A stretch of DNA of 64,000 nt from Maribacter orientalis (GTDB taxonomy: Bacteria > Bacteroidota > Bacteroidia > Flavobacteriales > Flavobacteriaceae), in the NCBI RefSeq assembly GCF_900109345.1, contig NZ_FNZN01000001.1, positions 317,883 through 381,882 of the forward strand, read 5' to 3'. Within the stretch, counting starts at the first letter, position 1. Every line of letters begins with the position of its first letter. Both the position numbers and the translations under genes were made by a program. The notes under the pieces were generated by a model. That model saw only the letters and a program-made list of their open reading frames with translations, was not told where the DNA came from and searched no databases. Of the stretch, positions 38,366 to 47,391 are shown one piece after another.

Positions 38366-38397
38366 AAAAAAGGAGCCCTTTAAAGGGCTCCTTTTTT
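38366..38397. terminator. Bidirectional terminator between convergent ADH and CIA30 genes
   Basis: The perfect palindrome AGGAGCCCTTTAAAGGGCTCCT (shown as arms AGGAGCCCTTT at 38371-38381 and AAAGGGCTCCT at 38382-38392 region) is flanked by A-run and T-run on both sides. The CIA30 gene stop lies in its right flank. Confidence 0.92.
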
Positions 38398-38890
38398 ATT
38401 TTAGATTAATATAGTCAATTTCAAGTTTAAAATCTTCCTCTTTATTGTTTCCTATTAAAATGGCAACTTGCGAAAGAAAATCGCCTTGATAGTTTGGCAT
38501 TTTAAGAGAATCTCCTCTAAAATAAGGTTCCATTTTATGGAATGGAATTGTAATTATTTTCCAATCTTTTCCAGAACTAAACGAGTATATATACGAATGT
38601 CTTTGATGATCACTTGATTTGCATCGGAATTGATACTTTTTACCATCCCCTTTCATTCGAATTTCAAAAGATGAATAGTCTTCCACTTTAATAGGCTCTA
38701 AATCGTGCCTTACTAAGCAAAATCCTCCATTATTATCTAGTGAAACATGGCCATTAAAAACTCCATTTCCTTCTGAGTTTATTTGGATTAGACCCATTGA
38801 CATTCCACCCATAACTTCATCGTTGACAATTTGCCATTCTTCAATCTTAGAAGATTTAGAAAAGTTATAAATGCTTTTAGCTTCAGCCAT
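38396..38890 (-). CDS. CIA30-domain protein (NDUFAF1-like)
   Basis: A 164-residue protein carrying the complex I intermediate-associated protein 30 domain: WQIVNDEVMGGMSMGLIQI, FNGHVSLDNNGGFCLVRHDL, SFEIRMKGDGKKYQFRCK and IPFHKMEPYFRG followed by ILIGNNKEEDFKLEIDYI at the end. In bacteria the domain is a galactose-binding-like jelly roll of unclear role; a part in respiratory complex assembly is known only for the eukaryotic homologue. No signal peptide, so cytoplasmic. Confidence 0.88.
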   Translation of the reverse strand: MAEAKSIYNFSKSSKIEEWQIVNDEVMGGMSMGLIQINSEGNGVFNGHVSLDNNGGFCLVRHDLEPIKVEDYSSFEIRMKGDGKKYQFRCKSSDHQRHSYIYSFSSGKDWKIITIPFHKMEPYFRGDSLKMPNYQGDFLSQVAILIGNNKEEDFKLEIDYINLK

Positions 38891-38967
38891 AGTGATTTAA
38901 AGAATGTCTTAAAATTTAATACATAAAATTAAATGATTGATTTCACCAAAAGACATCTTAAACGATA

Positions 38968-39081
38968 TTATTTTGACTTGATCGACTTCAATTCTTGTTG
39001 TAAATCTTTATTTGCTAGATAAGAAATCGCTAATAGAACGCTAACAAAGGTCATGTAAAAACAGAAAAGTATATAAATCAT
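38968..39081 (-). CDS. Possible 37-residue single-helix membrane protein
   Basis: A short ATG-initiated frame coding for MIYILFCFYMTFVSVLLAIS followed by a charged tail YLANKDLQQELKSIKSK. One hydrophobic helix plus a basic amphipathic C terminus is a typical small membrane protein plan. It lies in the 377-bp gap between CIA30 and paiB genes, for which nothing else is seen. No homologue recognised; could be chance. Confidence 0.35.
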   Translation of the reverse strand: MIYILFCFYMTFVSVLLAISYLANKDLQQELKSIKSK

Positions 39082-39267
39082 CTTTTTCGAATTTAAAAGT
39101 TACCTTATTTACGTTGTAAACTTGGGTAGGTTTTACCGTTTGTCGAAAGCCTTAATTTATTATGTATTCAATTGAATTAGAAGTGGTTGAGTTGTTTTTT
39201 GAAATTTAATTATGAAACTAAAATGTAGTTCGTCGATTAATTTTTTTACTAGAATTATGACCTTAGC

Positions 39268-39876
39268 CTATTTTTTAAGTTTTTTCATCTCTTCGGCAAT
39301 CGCTTTTTCAGCTGAACCCTGCTTTTCTAATTCTGAAATTATTTTTGGATGGTCATGGCTTCTACCTTGTGACAGTTTGTTAACGGCTTGTATATCGTTA
39401 ATCATAATTTCAAAACCAATTATACCTGTAACCTGTCTCATGGTCTTTTTAGACATATCATTTATTGAAATAGGATGTTCTGAATTTTGCTCATACTTAT
39501 CTACCAATTCATGTAAATAGGAGAGTAATTCGTCTGCTTTTTGAATTTTAACCGTTCCATAAACATGAACGGCAACATAGTTCCATGTTGGGACTTCCTC
39601 TTTCTGATACCATGAAGAGGAAATATAACTGTGTGGACCATTAAAGATACAAAGTACTTCATCTTCGTCAATAAGATGTTCGCTTTGTGGATTTGCTTTG
39701 GCAATATGGCCAACCAATACATCTTTACCTTCTTTATTTTTTCCAAGTTCTAATGGTATATGGGTACCCCAAGGTTTTCCCTTAATCGTATTGATTAAAA
39801 TACCAAAACTATTTTTTTTTAAGAAACTATGAATTTCATGTATGTCGTTGTTTTTATAGTGCTCTGGTATAAACAT
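39268..39876 (-). CDS. paiB: FMN-binding negative transcriptional regulator, PaiB family
   Basis: A 202-residue FMN-binding split-barrel protein of the PaiB family: MFIPEHYKNNDIHEIHSFL at the start, the THIPLEL strand, VLVGHIAKANPQSEHL, FNGPHSYISSSWY and PTWNYVAVHVYG, ending with GFEIMINDIQAVNKLSQGR. PaiB regulates protease and sporulation genes in Bacillus with PaiA; no paiA partner is near. The regulatory target here is unknown. Confidence 0.92.
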   Translation of the reverse strand: MFIPEHYKNNDIHEIHSFLKKNSFGILINTIKGKPWGTHIPLELGKNKEGKDVLVGHIAKANPQSEHLIDEDEVLCIFNGPHSYISSSWYQKEEVPTWNYVAVHVYGTVKIQKADELLSYLHELVDKYEQNSEHPISINDMSKKTMRQVTGIIGFEIMINDIQAVNKLSQGRSHDHPKIISELEKQGSAEKAIAEEMKKLKK

Positions 39877-40003
39877 ATAATTTCGTTTTGTTGGTAAATA
39901 TAATGGTTTTAAACATTCGGTTATGAACCAATTATTTAACGCATTGGGCTAACTTAACTACCTAATGATTAATATCTTGTAAGTAACTTTTAAAAGATAA
40001 AAT

Positions 40004-40837
40004 ATGCCATTTATAACAAATAAGTCAGCAAAGGAACACGTAGATATATTTTATGAGGATTATGGATCTGGACAACCAGTGATATTGATTCACGGTTGGC
40101 CATTGAGCCGTAAATCTTGGGAACAACAAGTTTGGAAAATTGTGGAAGAAGGTTTTCGCTGTATTTCCTATGACCGTAGAGGTTTTGGTACATCTTCTTC
40201 ACCTTGGGGAGAGTATGATTACTCCGCATTGGCCGGTGATTTAAATGCCATTATTGAAGAGTTAGATTTGAAAGACACAATTATCGTCGGATTTTCTATG
40301 GGTGGTGGTGAAGTTGTTCGCTATTTAACCAATTATGGTTCTAGCAGAATTGCAAAAGCGGCACTAATTAGTTCTATTATTCCACTAGTAAAACAAAAAT
40401 CGGATAATCCCGATGGAGTACCAGAGGATGCTTTAAACGGAATTATTGATGCGCTACAAAAAGACAGAGTTGGTTTCTTAAAAGAATTCAGTAAAGGTTT
40501 TTACAATTATGATAAAAATAAAGGTGAAAGGGTAAGTGAAGCGCAACTTGATTATGATTTTACAATCGCTTCATTTGCATCGCCAAGAGCAACGATACAA
40601 ACAGCATTGGCATGGATGCATACCGATTTTAGATCGGAGTTAAAAAATGTTACTGTACCTACTTTAATAGTTCATGGTGATGCAGATGCTACAGTGCCCA
40701 TTGAAACTTCAGCGAAACAAGCCGCAGAAGGTATAAAGTACAGCACTTATGAAGTCATTAAGGGCGCTCCGCACGGACTTAATGTAACCCACCCAGATGA
40801 ATTGAATAAAATTTTGATTTCTTTTTTGAAGAAGTAA
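40004..40837 (+). CDS. Alpha/beta-hydrolase (non-heme haloperoxidase/perhydrolase-like)
   Basis: A 277-residue cytoplasmic hydrolase: oxyanion region ILIHGWPLSRKSWEQQ, nucleophile elbow GFSMGGGEVVRYL (Ser), acid LIVHGDADATVPIE (Asp) and base GAPHGLNVTH (His). The combination GFSMGGGEV plus HGDADATVP is that of the bacterial cofactor-free haloperoxidase/esterase group. Monocistronic with a terminator. Natural ester substrate unknown. Confidence 0.9.
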   Translation: MPFITNKSAKEHVDIFYEDYGSGQPVILIHGWPLSRKSWEQQVWKIVEEGFRCISYDRRGFGTSSSPWGEYDYSALAGDLNAIIEELDLKDTIIVGFSMGGGEVVRYLTNYGSSRIAKAALISSIIPLVKQKSDNPDGVPEDALNGIIDALQKDRVGFLKEFSKGFYNYDKNKGERVSEAQLDYDFTIASFASPRATIQTALAWMHTDFRSELKNVTVPTLIVHGDADATVPIETSAKQAAEGIKYSTYEVIKGAPHGLNVTHPDELNKILISFLKK

Positions 40838-40860
40838 TTTGTTTCATTCAAACAAACAGA

Positions 40861-40891
40861 ATATCCCGATTGCGTAAATGCATCGGGATAT
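40861..40891 (+). terminator. Terminator after the haloperoxidase-like gene
   Basis: ATATCCCGAT (40861-40870) and ATCGGGATAT (40882-40891) with an 11-base loop that itself pairs GC...GC, followed by TTTATTT. It may also serve the convergent gene. Confidence 0.78.
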
Positions 40892-40925
40892 TTATTTATG
40901 CTAAGGACTTCTATAATACCTATTT

Positions 40926-41762
40926 TTAAAATGAAATCGTAGTCAATACCGGCAAATGGTCAGAAATATGTTTGTTGTTTTCCATTCTATCATCAATATG
41001 CATATACTCTAGAACTTTAAAACTGTCTACGAAAATATAGTCGATTCGGTTTGTTAATACCCGGTCTTGGTCAAAACCATTAAAGGTCCCAGTTGGGCCG
41101 TAAAATTTTTTTACGGTAATAGACTGACCATCCGTTAAGGCATCTTTCAAATATAGAATTGGAGTTTCGTCCGGAGTCAAATTTAAATCGCCCATTAAAA
41201 CCACAGGCAGGTTATCCACATTTATATCCTTCATTTTAGAGACAATTAGCTCGGCAGATTTTTCACGGGCCATAACCCCTATGTGGTCAAAATGAGTATT
41301 GAAAACCCAAAATTGTTTTTTTGTTTTCAGGTCTTCAAATAAGGCATAGGTACAGATACGTTCCAAGGCCGCATCCCAACCAACAGAAATTTTATCGGGA
41401 GTATCCGACAGCCAAAATGTTGAACTCTTTACTACCTTTAATAGCTTGGTGTCATAAAGAATAGGGGAGTACTCACCTTTTTCTTTTCCATCTTCGCGAC
41501 CCACGCCAATAGAAGAAAAATTTGGCAAATTCGTAACTAAATAATTCAGTTGCCCGTTCACCACTTCTTGCATACCGATAATATTGGGTTGGTAATGCTT
41601 TAGTAAATCAACCATAGCTTCTTTTCTATCGTTCCAATTGTTAACGGTATCATTGGTATTGTCCCATTTAATATTATAGGTCATTACCGATATGTCTTGA
41701 CTAAAACCTTTGTTGGCCATAAGGATTACTAATACAATACCTATTAGTTTTAAAAATCTCAT
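40926..41762 (-). CDS. Exported endonuclease/exonuclease/phosphatase family protein
   Basis: A 278-residue EEP-fold protein with a signal peptide (IVLVILMANKGFSQ). Catalytic elements: MTYNIKWDN, IIGMQEVVNGQ (metal Glu), FNTHFDHIG, LMGDLNLTPDE (GDxN), and the C-terminal SDHLPV (Asp-His). It probably hydrolyses a phosphodiester or phosphomonoester in the periplasm; whether nuclease or sugar phosphatase cannot be told. It starts 8 bp downstream of the S9 peptidase stop, same strand, so an operon. Confidence 0.9.
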   Translation of the reverse strand: MRFLKLIGIVLVILMANKGFSQDISVMTYNIKWDNTNDTVNNWNDRKEAMVDLLKHYQPNIIGMQEVVNGQLNYLVTNLPNFSSIGVGREDGKEKGEYSPILYDTKLLKVVKSSTFWLSDTPDKISVGWDAALERICTYALFEDLKTKKQFWVFNTHFDHIGVMAREKSAELIVSKMKDINVDNLPVVLMGDLNLTPDETPILYLKDALTDGQSITVKKFYGPTGTFNGFDQDRVLTNRIDYIFVDSFKVLEYMHIDDRMENNKHISDHLPVLTTISF

Positions 41763-41770
41763 AATCTTGT

Positions 41771-43798
41771 TTATTTTTTAGTCTTATACTTATCGAACCA
41801 TGCCAAAACACTTGCAATTTTAGCAACTAAATTACTAGGTCTATTAGCAATGCCGTGTCCTGCTCCTGGTATACGCACCATAGCCGTTTCCACACCTTCT
41901 AACTTTAGGGCGGTATAGAATTGTTCAGATTCTGCAATTGGTGTCCTATAATCTTCTTCTCCCGTTAGTAACATGGTAGGAGTAGTCACATTTGCTACAT
42001 ACATTAATGGTGAACGTCTAAAGTAGTTTTCTGGATCCTCCCACGGTTTTTTGCCGAACCAATATTTAGAGAAGAATGCGGCACCATCGGCATAGAGTAC
42101 AAAGCTTGTCCAGTTAATAACGGGTTTGGCAACTACGGCAGCTTTAAATCTATCTGTCTTACCAACAATCCATGCCGTAAGCACTCCGCCACCACTACCA
42201 CCGGTCACAAAAAGATTATCGGTATCTACATATCCTTTTTCTAGTACGGTATCAACACCACTCATTAAATCATCATAATCGTGATTGGGATAGTCATGGT
42301 GAATTAAGTTTCCAAACTCTGCTCCGTAGCTTGTACTACCTCTTGGGTTAGCGTATAATACTACATAACCTGCCGCTGCGTATGCTTGTATTTCAGCACT
42401 GTACACAGAACCGTAACTTGTAAATGGCCCACCGTGAATTTCTAGAATGAACGGATACTTTTTAGTTGGGTCAAAGTTTGGCGGCGTAACCACCCAACCC
42501 TGAATGTCTTTTTGGTCATAAGAAGACTTCCACCAAATTTCTTCAGTTTTACCTAAATCTCTAAAAGAGAAAAGATCATCATTTACAAAGGTCAAACGTT
42601 TAGAAACTTTCTTATCGGCAACACCTAAATCAGAAGGGTGTTGCGTGTTCCCTAACGTATATGCAAATCTTGAATTTTTTGAAACTGTAAAATCTCCAGC
42701 ATTGTATGGCCTTCCTAACGATAATCCGCCAAGACCTTCAACAAGGGTAGTTACTTTTCCGTCTAAGGTGATATGTCCAATTTTAGTAGCACCTTCTGTA
42801 TCATATTGAAAGTAAAGACCTTTACCATCATTAGCCCACTGGGCATTGGCAATGTCCCTATCGAAACTTCCGGAAAGTAATTTTGAGTTGCTACCGTCGG
42901 AATTCATTACATATAATTCCGTAATCTGATAACCCTGTAATTTGTCGTCATAGCCCGTATAAGCAATCATTTTACCGTCTGGAGAAACCACTGGCGAACC
43001 ATCAGGACCATATCTAGTAGTTAAAGGAGAAACTTCAGCTGTTGAAATATTTAAGGCATATACCTCACTATTTGCTGGTTCAAAAGCCTCATCCGGATTA
43101 AAATTAGCGGAAAAGTACAATGTTTGGTCATTTTTAGACCAAGCAGGTGCACCGTGGTCAAATGTTGTTGTGGTCAGTTGTTTTGGTGTACCGCCATCAA
43201 TAGATAAAGTGAAAATTTGGTCGTGACCGCCTTTTATATATCCTTGTCCGTCACCTCTATAATTCAATTTGTCAATGTAAGTAGGGGGAGTATTCCATTT
43301 TGCACCTTCTGGTTTGGCCGGTAACTTAACAATCGACTCCTCTACTTCGGGCACGAACATGGTGAAAGCTAAATAACGGTCATCATTAGACCAACTTACT
43401 GAACCAGGTGCTTTTGGGGTATTGGTCAACGGAGCAATTTCCTTAGTATCCATCCACATGAGATACAACTTCATCTTTTCATCTTCTTTATTCGATTTAA
43501 AAATGATTTTCTCACCATTATGAGACCAGCGTGGGTAATAGTCGTTTTGGTTGCCAGTGGTCAAAGGTCTGTTTTCTGAACCATCATAATTTACTATCCA
43601 AAGGTTCGATAAATTTTTGTCGGTCATAATGTCCTTAAAATTCCGAACATAAATAATTTTACTTCCATCTGGTGATATCTGAGGGTCAGATACAAACTCC
43701 ATGTTAAAAATATCGGTAAGTTCTAAGGTGCTTTTGTTCTGTGAGAAAAGAGGGATTGAAACAAAAAGGAGAATAGGTAAGAGTAGTTTTATCTTCAT
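41771..43798 (-). CDS. Exported S9 family serine peptidase (acylaminoacyl peptidase/DPP-like)
   Basis: A 675-residue prolyl-oligopeptidase family protein with a signal peptide (LLPILLFVSIPLFSQ). N-terminal beta-propeller repeats of the WD40/PD40 type (DPQISPDGSKIIYV, YPRWSHNGEKIIF, SPVVSPDGKMIAYTG) up to about residue 400, then the catalytic hydrolase. Triad: Ser535 in GGSGGGVL (GxSxG with Gly where most have Tyr), Asp616 in GEEDYRTP, His648 in GAGHGI. It trims small peptides in the periplasm. Operon with the EEP gene. Confidence 0.93.
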   Translation of the reverse strand: MKIKLLLPILLFVSIPLFSQNKSTLELTDIFNMEFVSDPQISPDGSKIIYVRNFKDIMTDKNLSNLWIVNYDGSENRPLTTGNQNDYYPRWSHNGEKIIFKSNKEDEKMKLYLMWMDTKEIAPLTNTPKAPGSVSWSNDDRYLAFTMFVPEVEESIVKLPAKPEGAKWNTPPTYIDKLNYRGDGQGYIKGGHDQIFTLSIDGGTPKQLTTTTFDHGAPAWSKNDQTLYFSANFNPDEAFEPANSEVYALNISTAEVSPLTTRYGPDGSPVVSPDGKMIAYTGYDDKLQGYQITELYVMNSDGSNSKLLSGSFDRDIANAQWANDGKGLYFQYDTEGATKIGHITLDGKVTTLVEGLGGLSLGRPYNAGDFTVSKNSRFAYTLGNTQHPSDLGVADKKVSKRLTFVNDDLFSFRDLGKTEEIWWKSSYDQKDIQGWVVTPPNFDPTKKYPFILEIHGGPFTSYGSVYSAEIQAYAAAGYVVLYANPRGSTSYGAEFGNLIHHDYPNHDYDDLMSGVDTVLEKGYVDTDNLFVTGGSGGGVLTAWIVGKTDRFKAAVVAKPVINWTSFVLYADGAAFFSKYWFGKKPWEDPENYFRRSPLMYVANVTTPTMLLTGEEDYRTPIAESEQFYTALKLEGVETAMVRIPGAGHGIANRPSNLVAKIASVLAWFDKYKTKK

Positions 43799-43962
43799 TG
43801 TTTGCTTTTTTGGTTATAATATGAAAGTACATAAATGAATTGTAATGTGGTGAACTATAGGCTTAATAATAGTGAATAACTCAAATTTGTTTATTGGTAA
43901 GGGCTACTGTTTTTGAAATACTATTTTAGTTACCTTAACGGTCAACAATAAATCAAATAATC

Positions 43963-44163
43963 ATGAACAAGCAGGTAAAATCAATTCTTCTTATTGTGGG
44001 TGTAGTTTTGTTAATTTATGGAATTTACACGCTTATAATGCCCGAGGCGTCCTTAGATCTTGGGATAGTCAAAGTGGAGGAACAAAATAATACCAATGCC
44101 TATATTACTATAGTTTTGGGTATAATTGCGTTAGCCGTATCGTTGGTTGGAGGTAAAAAATAG
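43963..44163 (+). CDS. Small two-helix membrane protein (DUF3185-like)
   Basis: A 66-residue protein with two hydrophobic helices (SILLIVGVVLLIYGIYTLI and AYITIVLGIIALAVSLVGG) separated by a polar loop with EASLDLGIVKVEEQNN. The arrangement resembles the small DUF3185-like membrane proteins; no function known. Confidence 0.6.
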   Translation: MNKQVKSILLIVGVVLLIYGIYTLIMPEASLDLGIVKVEEQNNTNAYITIVLGIIALAVSLVGGKK

Positions 44164-44249
44164 GTTAATCATGAATTTAACGGTATCGATAGCCTTTTAA
44201 CCTAATCCTTAATTATTTTATATGGGCTATCAATATGTATGGCCTTTCG

Positions 44250-44257
44250 TATTTTTG
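44250..44257 (+). promoter_or_regulatory. -7-like element directly before the VOC gene
   Basis: TATTTTTG fits TAnnTTTG and ends 4 bp before the ATG at 44262, so transcription from it would give an almost leaderless mRNA. No TTG at the expected -33 distance, so the call is weak. Confidence 0.25.
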
Positions 44258-44261
44258 AGGT

Positions 44262-44642
44262 ATGGAAGTTAGAGGATATTTGCATCAAATACATCCCGTA
44301 TTACCGGTTTGGGATGTTTTGGAGGCGTTGGACTTTTATGTAAACCGATTAGGTTTCAAGATTGCTTTTGCAGATGATGCTAAAAACCCCAAGTATGCGG
44401 GAGTAATTAAAGATGCTGTAGAAATACATTTGCAATGGCATGATGCTAAGCAATGGGAGGTAGAAATTGACCGACCCATGTTGCGTATTGTTACCCAAAA
44501 TATAGAAGCTTTGTTTCAGGAGTATGGAGAAAAAGATATCTTTAATCCGCATACCTTACTGCGTGAAACCGCTTGGGGAACCAAAGAATTTGCGTTTTAT
44601 GACCCTTTTAAAAACGGATTAACATTCTATAGGGATGTTTAA
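44262..44642 (+). CDS. VOC/glyoxalase-bleomycin resistance superfamily protein
   Basis: A 126-residue single-domain VOC protein: IHPVLPVWDVLEALDFYVNRL at the start (first beta-alpha unit), KYAGVIKDAVEIHLQWHDA, and WGTKEFAFYDPFKNGLTFYRD at the end. The family covers glyoxalases, dioxygenases and antibiotic-binding proteins; specific function not assignable. Followed 41 bp later by the epimerase-like gene. Confidence 0.85.
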   Translation: MEVRGYLHQIHPVLPVWDVLEALDFYVNRLGFKIAFADDAKNPKYAGVIKDAVEIHLQWHDAKQWEVEIDRPMLRIVTQNIEALFQEYGEKDIFNPHTLLRETAWGTKEFAFYDPFKNGLTFYRDV

Positions 44643-44683
44643 GATTATTAAATTTAATTGATTGATAATCAGTAATTTAAAAA

Positions 44684-45676
44684 ATGAAAATGAAAGTATT
44701 ATTTATAGGAGGAACAGGTAACATTAGCACACCAAGTAGTAGAATGACAGTAGCAAAGGGAATGGATTTATATGTACTGAATAGGGGAAAGGCCAAAGTT
44801 GATATTGCAGGAGCACATTCTATTATTGGGGATATTAACAAACCCGAAGAATTGACTGAGCTTAAAAAGCACGACTGGGATGTAGTTGTTAACTGGATAG
44901 CCTTTACACCTGATGATATTGAGCGAGATATTGAACTGTTTAAGGGTAAGACCAAACAATATATTTTTATCAGTTCTGCATCGTGTTATCAAACGCCTTT
45001 GAGTTATCCTGTAATTACCGAATCTACACCGCTTTGCAATAATTTATGGGATTACTCTCAAGGAAAAATACACTGTGAAGACCGTTTGCAAAAAGCCTAT
45101 CGTGAAGAAGGTTTTCCAATTACGATTGTTCGTCCTTCATTAACGTATGATACAGTAATACCAATTGCCATTGGTGGATTTAATAAATACAATACGGCGC
45201 AGCGAATTTTAGATGGGAAAGAAATTATTGTTCATGGTGATGGCACTTCACTTTGGACGGTGACACACTCCGATGATTTTGCTAAAGGCTTTGTTGGCTT
45301 ATTAGGATTAACAACAGCTATTGGACATGCTTTTCATATTACATCAGATGAGGTACTGAGCTGGAATATGATTTATAAGATTTTGGCGGATGCCTTAGGC
45401 AAGGAAGCTAAAGTTGTTCATATAGCGTCTGACTTCATATGCAACGTTGAGCCATCGTTTACAGGAACGCTATTGGCAGATAAGGCTGAAAGTGTCTTGT
45501 TCGATAATACCAAGATAAAAACCTTTGTACCCGGATTTAAGGCAACAATTCCTTTTTCTGAAGGTATTAAAAGAACGATTAAATGGTTACAGGAAAACCC
45601 AGAACACCAAAATATTGATAAGGAGACAGAGGCTAAGATTGAGAATGTGTTGAAGGTTTATAAATCGCTTTCTTAA
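44684..45676 (+). CDS. NAD-dependent epimerase/dehydratase (extended SDR)
   Basis: A 330-residue extended SDR protein. The N-terminal cofactor motif is FIGGTGNISTPSSR (GGTGxI), with VLNRGKAKV after strand 2. The usual SDR catalytic YxxxK is represented by YSQGKIHCEDRLQ, where Tyr and Lys are present at the right spacing. Later RPSLTYD and a substrate-binding region follow. It resembles the isoflavone-reductase/nucleoside-diphosphate-sugar epimerase-like group found widely in Bacteroidota, substrate unknown. Confidence 0.85.
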   Translation: MKMKVLFIGGTGNISTPSSRMTVAKGMDLYVLNRGKAKVDIAGAHSIIGDINKPEELTELKKHDWDVVVNWIAFTPDDIERDIELFKGKTKQYIFISSASCYQTPLSYPVITESTPLCNNLWDYSQGKIHCEDRLQKAYREEGFPITIVRPSLTYDTVIPIAIGGFNKYNTAQRILDGKEIIVHGDGTSLWTVTHSDDFAKGFVGLLGLTTAIGHAFHITSDEVLSWNMIYKILADALGKEAKVVHIASDFICNVEPSFTGTLLADKAESVLFDNTKIKTFVPGFKATIPFSEGIKRTIKWLQENPEHQNIDKETEAKIENVLKVYKSLS

Positions 45677-45878
45677 TCTAAAATATTGTAGGATTTTAAT
45701 AGGAACAATAAGCCATTTTCTTGATAGATAATTTCTTCAAAATAATACATAGAAACTTGTTATTTCTTAGTAAAAAGTAATGGTAAGGAAAAATGGTCAA
45801 CAATTAATTTTAAACAATTCTGTACTATCAGCACGGTATAATTTCAAAATTAGTTCTTGACCAACTTACAAGTACAAG

Positions 45879-47099
45879 CTAATGCATAATTTTATAAACA
45901 GCACCTTTAGGTCCCGCATCTGTATTCGAAAATCCCATCACATAGAGTTCATTATCTTCATCGGTATCAAACCCACAAATCATAAAAACATCTTTTGGTT
46001 TGTTTTGAATTTCCAAAAGTTCCCTTGTCCATTTTCCATTGCTTTCTTGGGATAGCGAAAAAATACTCCCTCTAAAATCTCCAAAAACAAGTTTGTTCTG
46101 TAAATTGGGATTTTCCTTTCCATAATAGAAGTCACCACCTATAATACATACACCATCTTTATGGGAGTAGGTGTTGATAGGTGGTTTAAAACCACTTTTA
46201 TCAATACTATTATCTTCCAAATAAATACTTTCTCCTTCCATATAGGGCCAACCAAGATTAGGACCTTTTGTAACAATATCTATTTCCTCTTGTTGCCCTT
46301 CGCCCACATCGGCGCCAAATAATTGTTTTGATTTTGGATCAAAGGTATACCGCCACATTTTACGTAGACCATATGCCCATATTTCGGGCTTAGCATTCGT
46401 TATGTCTATAAATGGATTATCAGATGGTATGGTATAAGGCATGGTGTTTACATTGATACGTAATATTTTTCCATAGAAATGATTCAAGTCTTGTGCATGA
46501 TGTACATAGTTTTCATCGCCCATGGCATCATCTCCAATAGATATATACAGATAGCCGTCTGGTCCGAAAGTAATTTTGCCCCCATTATGTGAAACCTGGG
46601 CACCTTTAACTTCAAGAACCCTAATTTCACTTTCTTTATTTGCTAGGTTTGGATTCTCCTTATCTACCAGGAACTCTGAAATAACAAGTTTTACTGGATC
46701 GCTAGCAATAGAAGGTGCCGCATTATAGCATACATAAAATTTGTGATTGCCACTAAATTGTGGATGAAAAGCCATTCCATTAATGGTTCCTATCCCTTCT
46801 GGTCCCTCCAGCCCAAGAGAATCTTGCGCTGTGTTTAATTGAAGGAAAGGAATGGGTGAGATCGTTTTATTTTCTAATATCACTATTTGACCGCTCCGAT
46901 TTGTTAAGAATTTGCGGTGGGTATTATCATCGGGAATACTCATTTGTATAGGAGTATTCAATGCATCAGTTAGTAATTCAAACCGAATTGAATTTGGATT
47001 AGAAGTTTTGACGTTTTCTTGTGTTGAAGTTTTTTTCTTGGTCTGATTACAGCTTAAAAAACCAAGTATAAGTGTTACGTAAATTAGTTTGATTTTCAT
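45879..47099 (-). CDS. PQQ-dependent sugar dehydrogenase (soluble aldose dehydrogenase-like), lipoprotein
   Basis: A 406-residue six-bladed beta-propeller protein of the soluble glucose dehydrogenase family, with a lipoprotein signal ending GFLSC (Cys17). Typical segments: EGPEGIGTINGMAFHPQF, VSHNGGKITFGPDGYLYISIGDDA (the GxGGDGxLYxxxGDD-type core), KILRINVNTMPYTIPSDNPF, IWAYGLRKMWRYTFD and DVGEGQQEEIDIV. It oxidises sugars in the periplasm with PQQ if that cofactor is available; no pqq biosynthesis genes are in view. Alone on the minus strand. Confidence 0.88.
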   Translation of the reverse strand: MKIKLIYVTLILGFLSCNQTKKKTSTQENVKTSNPNSIRFELLTDALNTPIQMSIPDDNTHRKFLTNRSGQIVILENKTISPIPFLQLNTAQDSLGLEGPEGIGTINGMAFHPQFSGNHKFYVCYNAAPSIASDPVKLVISEFLVDKENPNLANKESEIRVLEVKGAQVSHNGGKITFGPDGYLYISIGDDAMGDENYVHHAQDLNHFYGKILRINVNTMPYTIPSDNPFIDITNAKPEIWAYGLRKMWRYTFDPKSKQLFGADVGEGQQEEIDIVTKGPNLGWPYMEGESIYLEDNSIDKSGFKPPINTYSHKDGVCIIGGDFYYGKENPNLQNKLVFGDFRGSIFSLSQESNGKWTRELLEIQNKPKDVFMICGFDTDEDNELYVMGFSNTDAGPKGAVYKIMH

Positions 47100-47391
47100 A
47101 TCAGTGTTTTAAAGTAGTTACCTTATACAAATCAATTAACCCTTTGGAACAATACTAAGGGTGTTTTATTGCTACGTTTTTCTGGTACTCCAGAGGATTA
47201 TTAATATTGGGCATCCCTATTAATAGGAACACCTATTAACTTAGTGTCAGATTGAAACATTGGTCATAAACAAACCTTAAAACCAAATATCCATAATTAT
47301 CGAGTAGTACAATGTTTTGTAATATTCTTGTTTTATTTACAGTATTGTAAACACTTCAAATGATTCACTGAAATTTTTTCTGATGACGATT

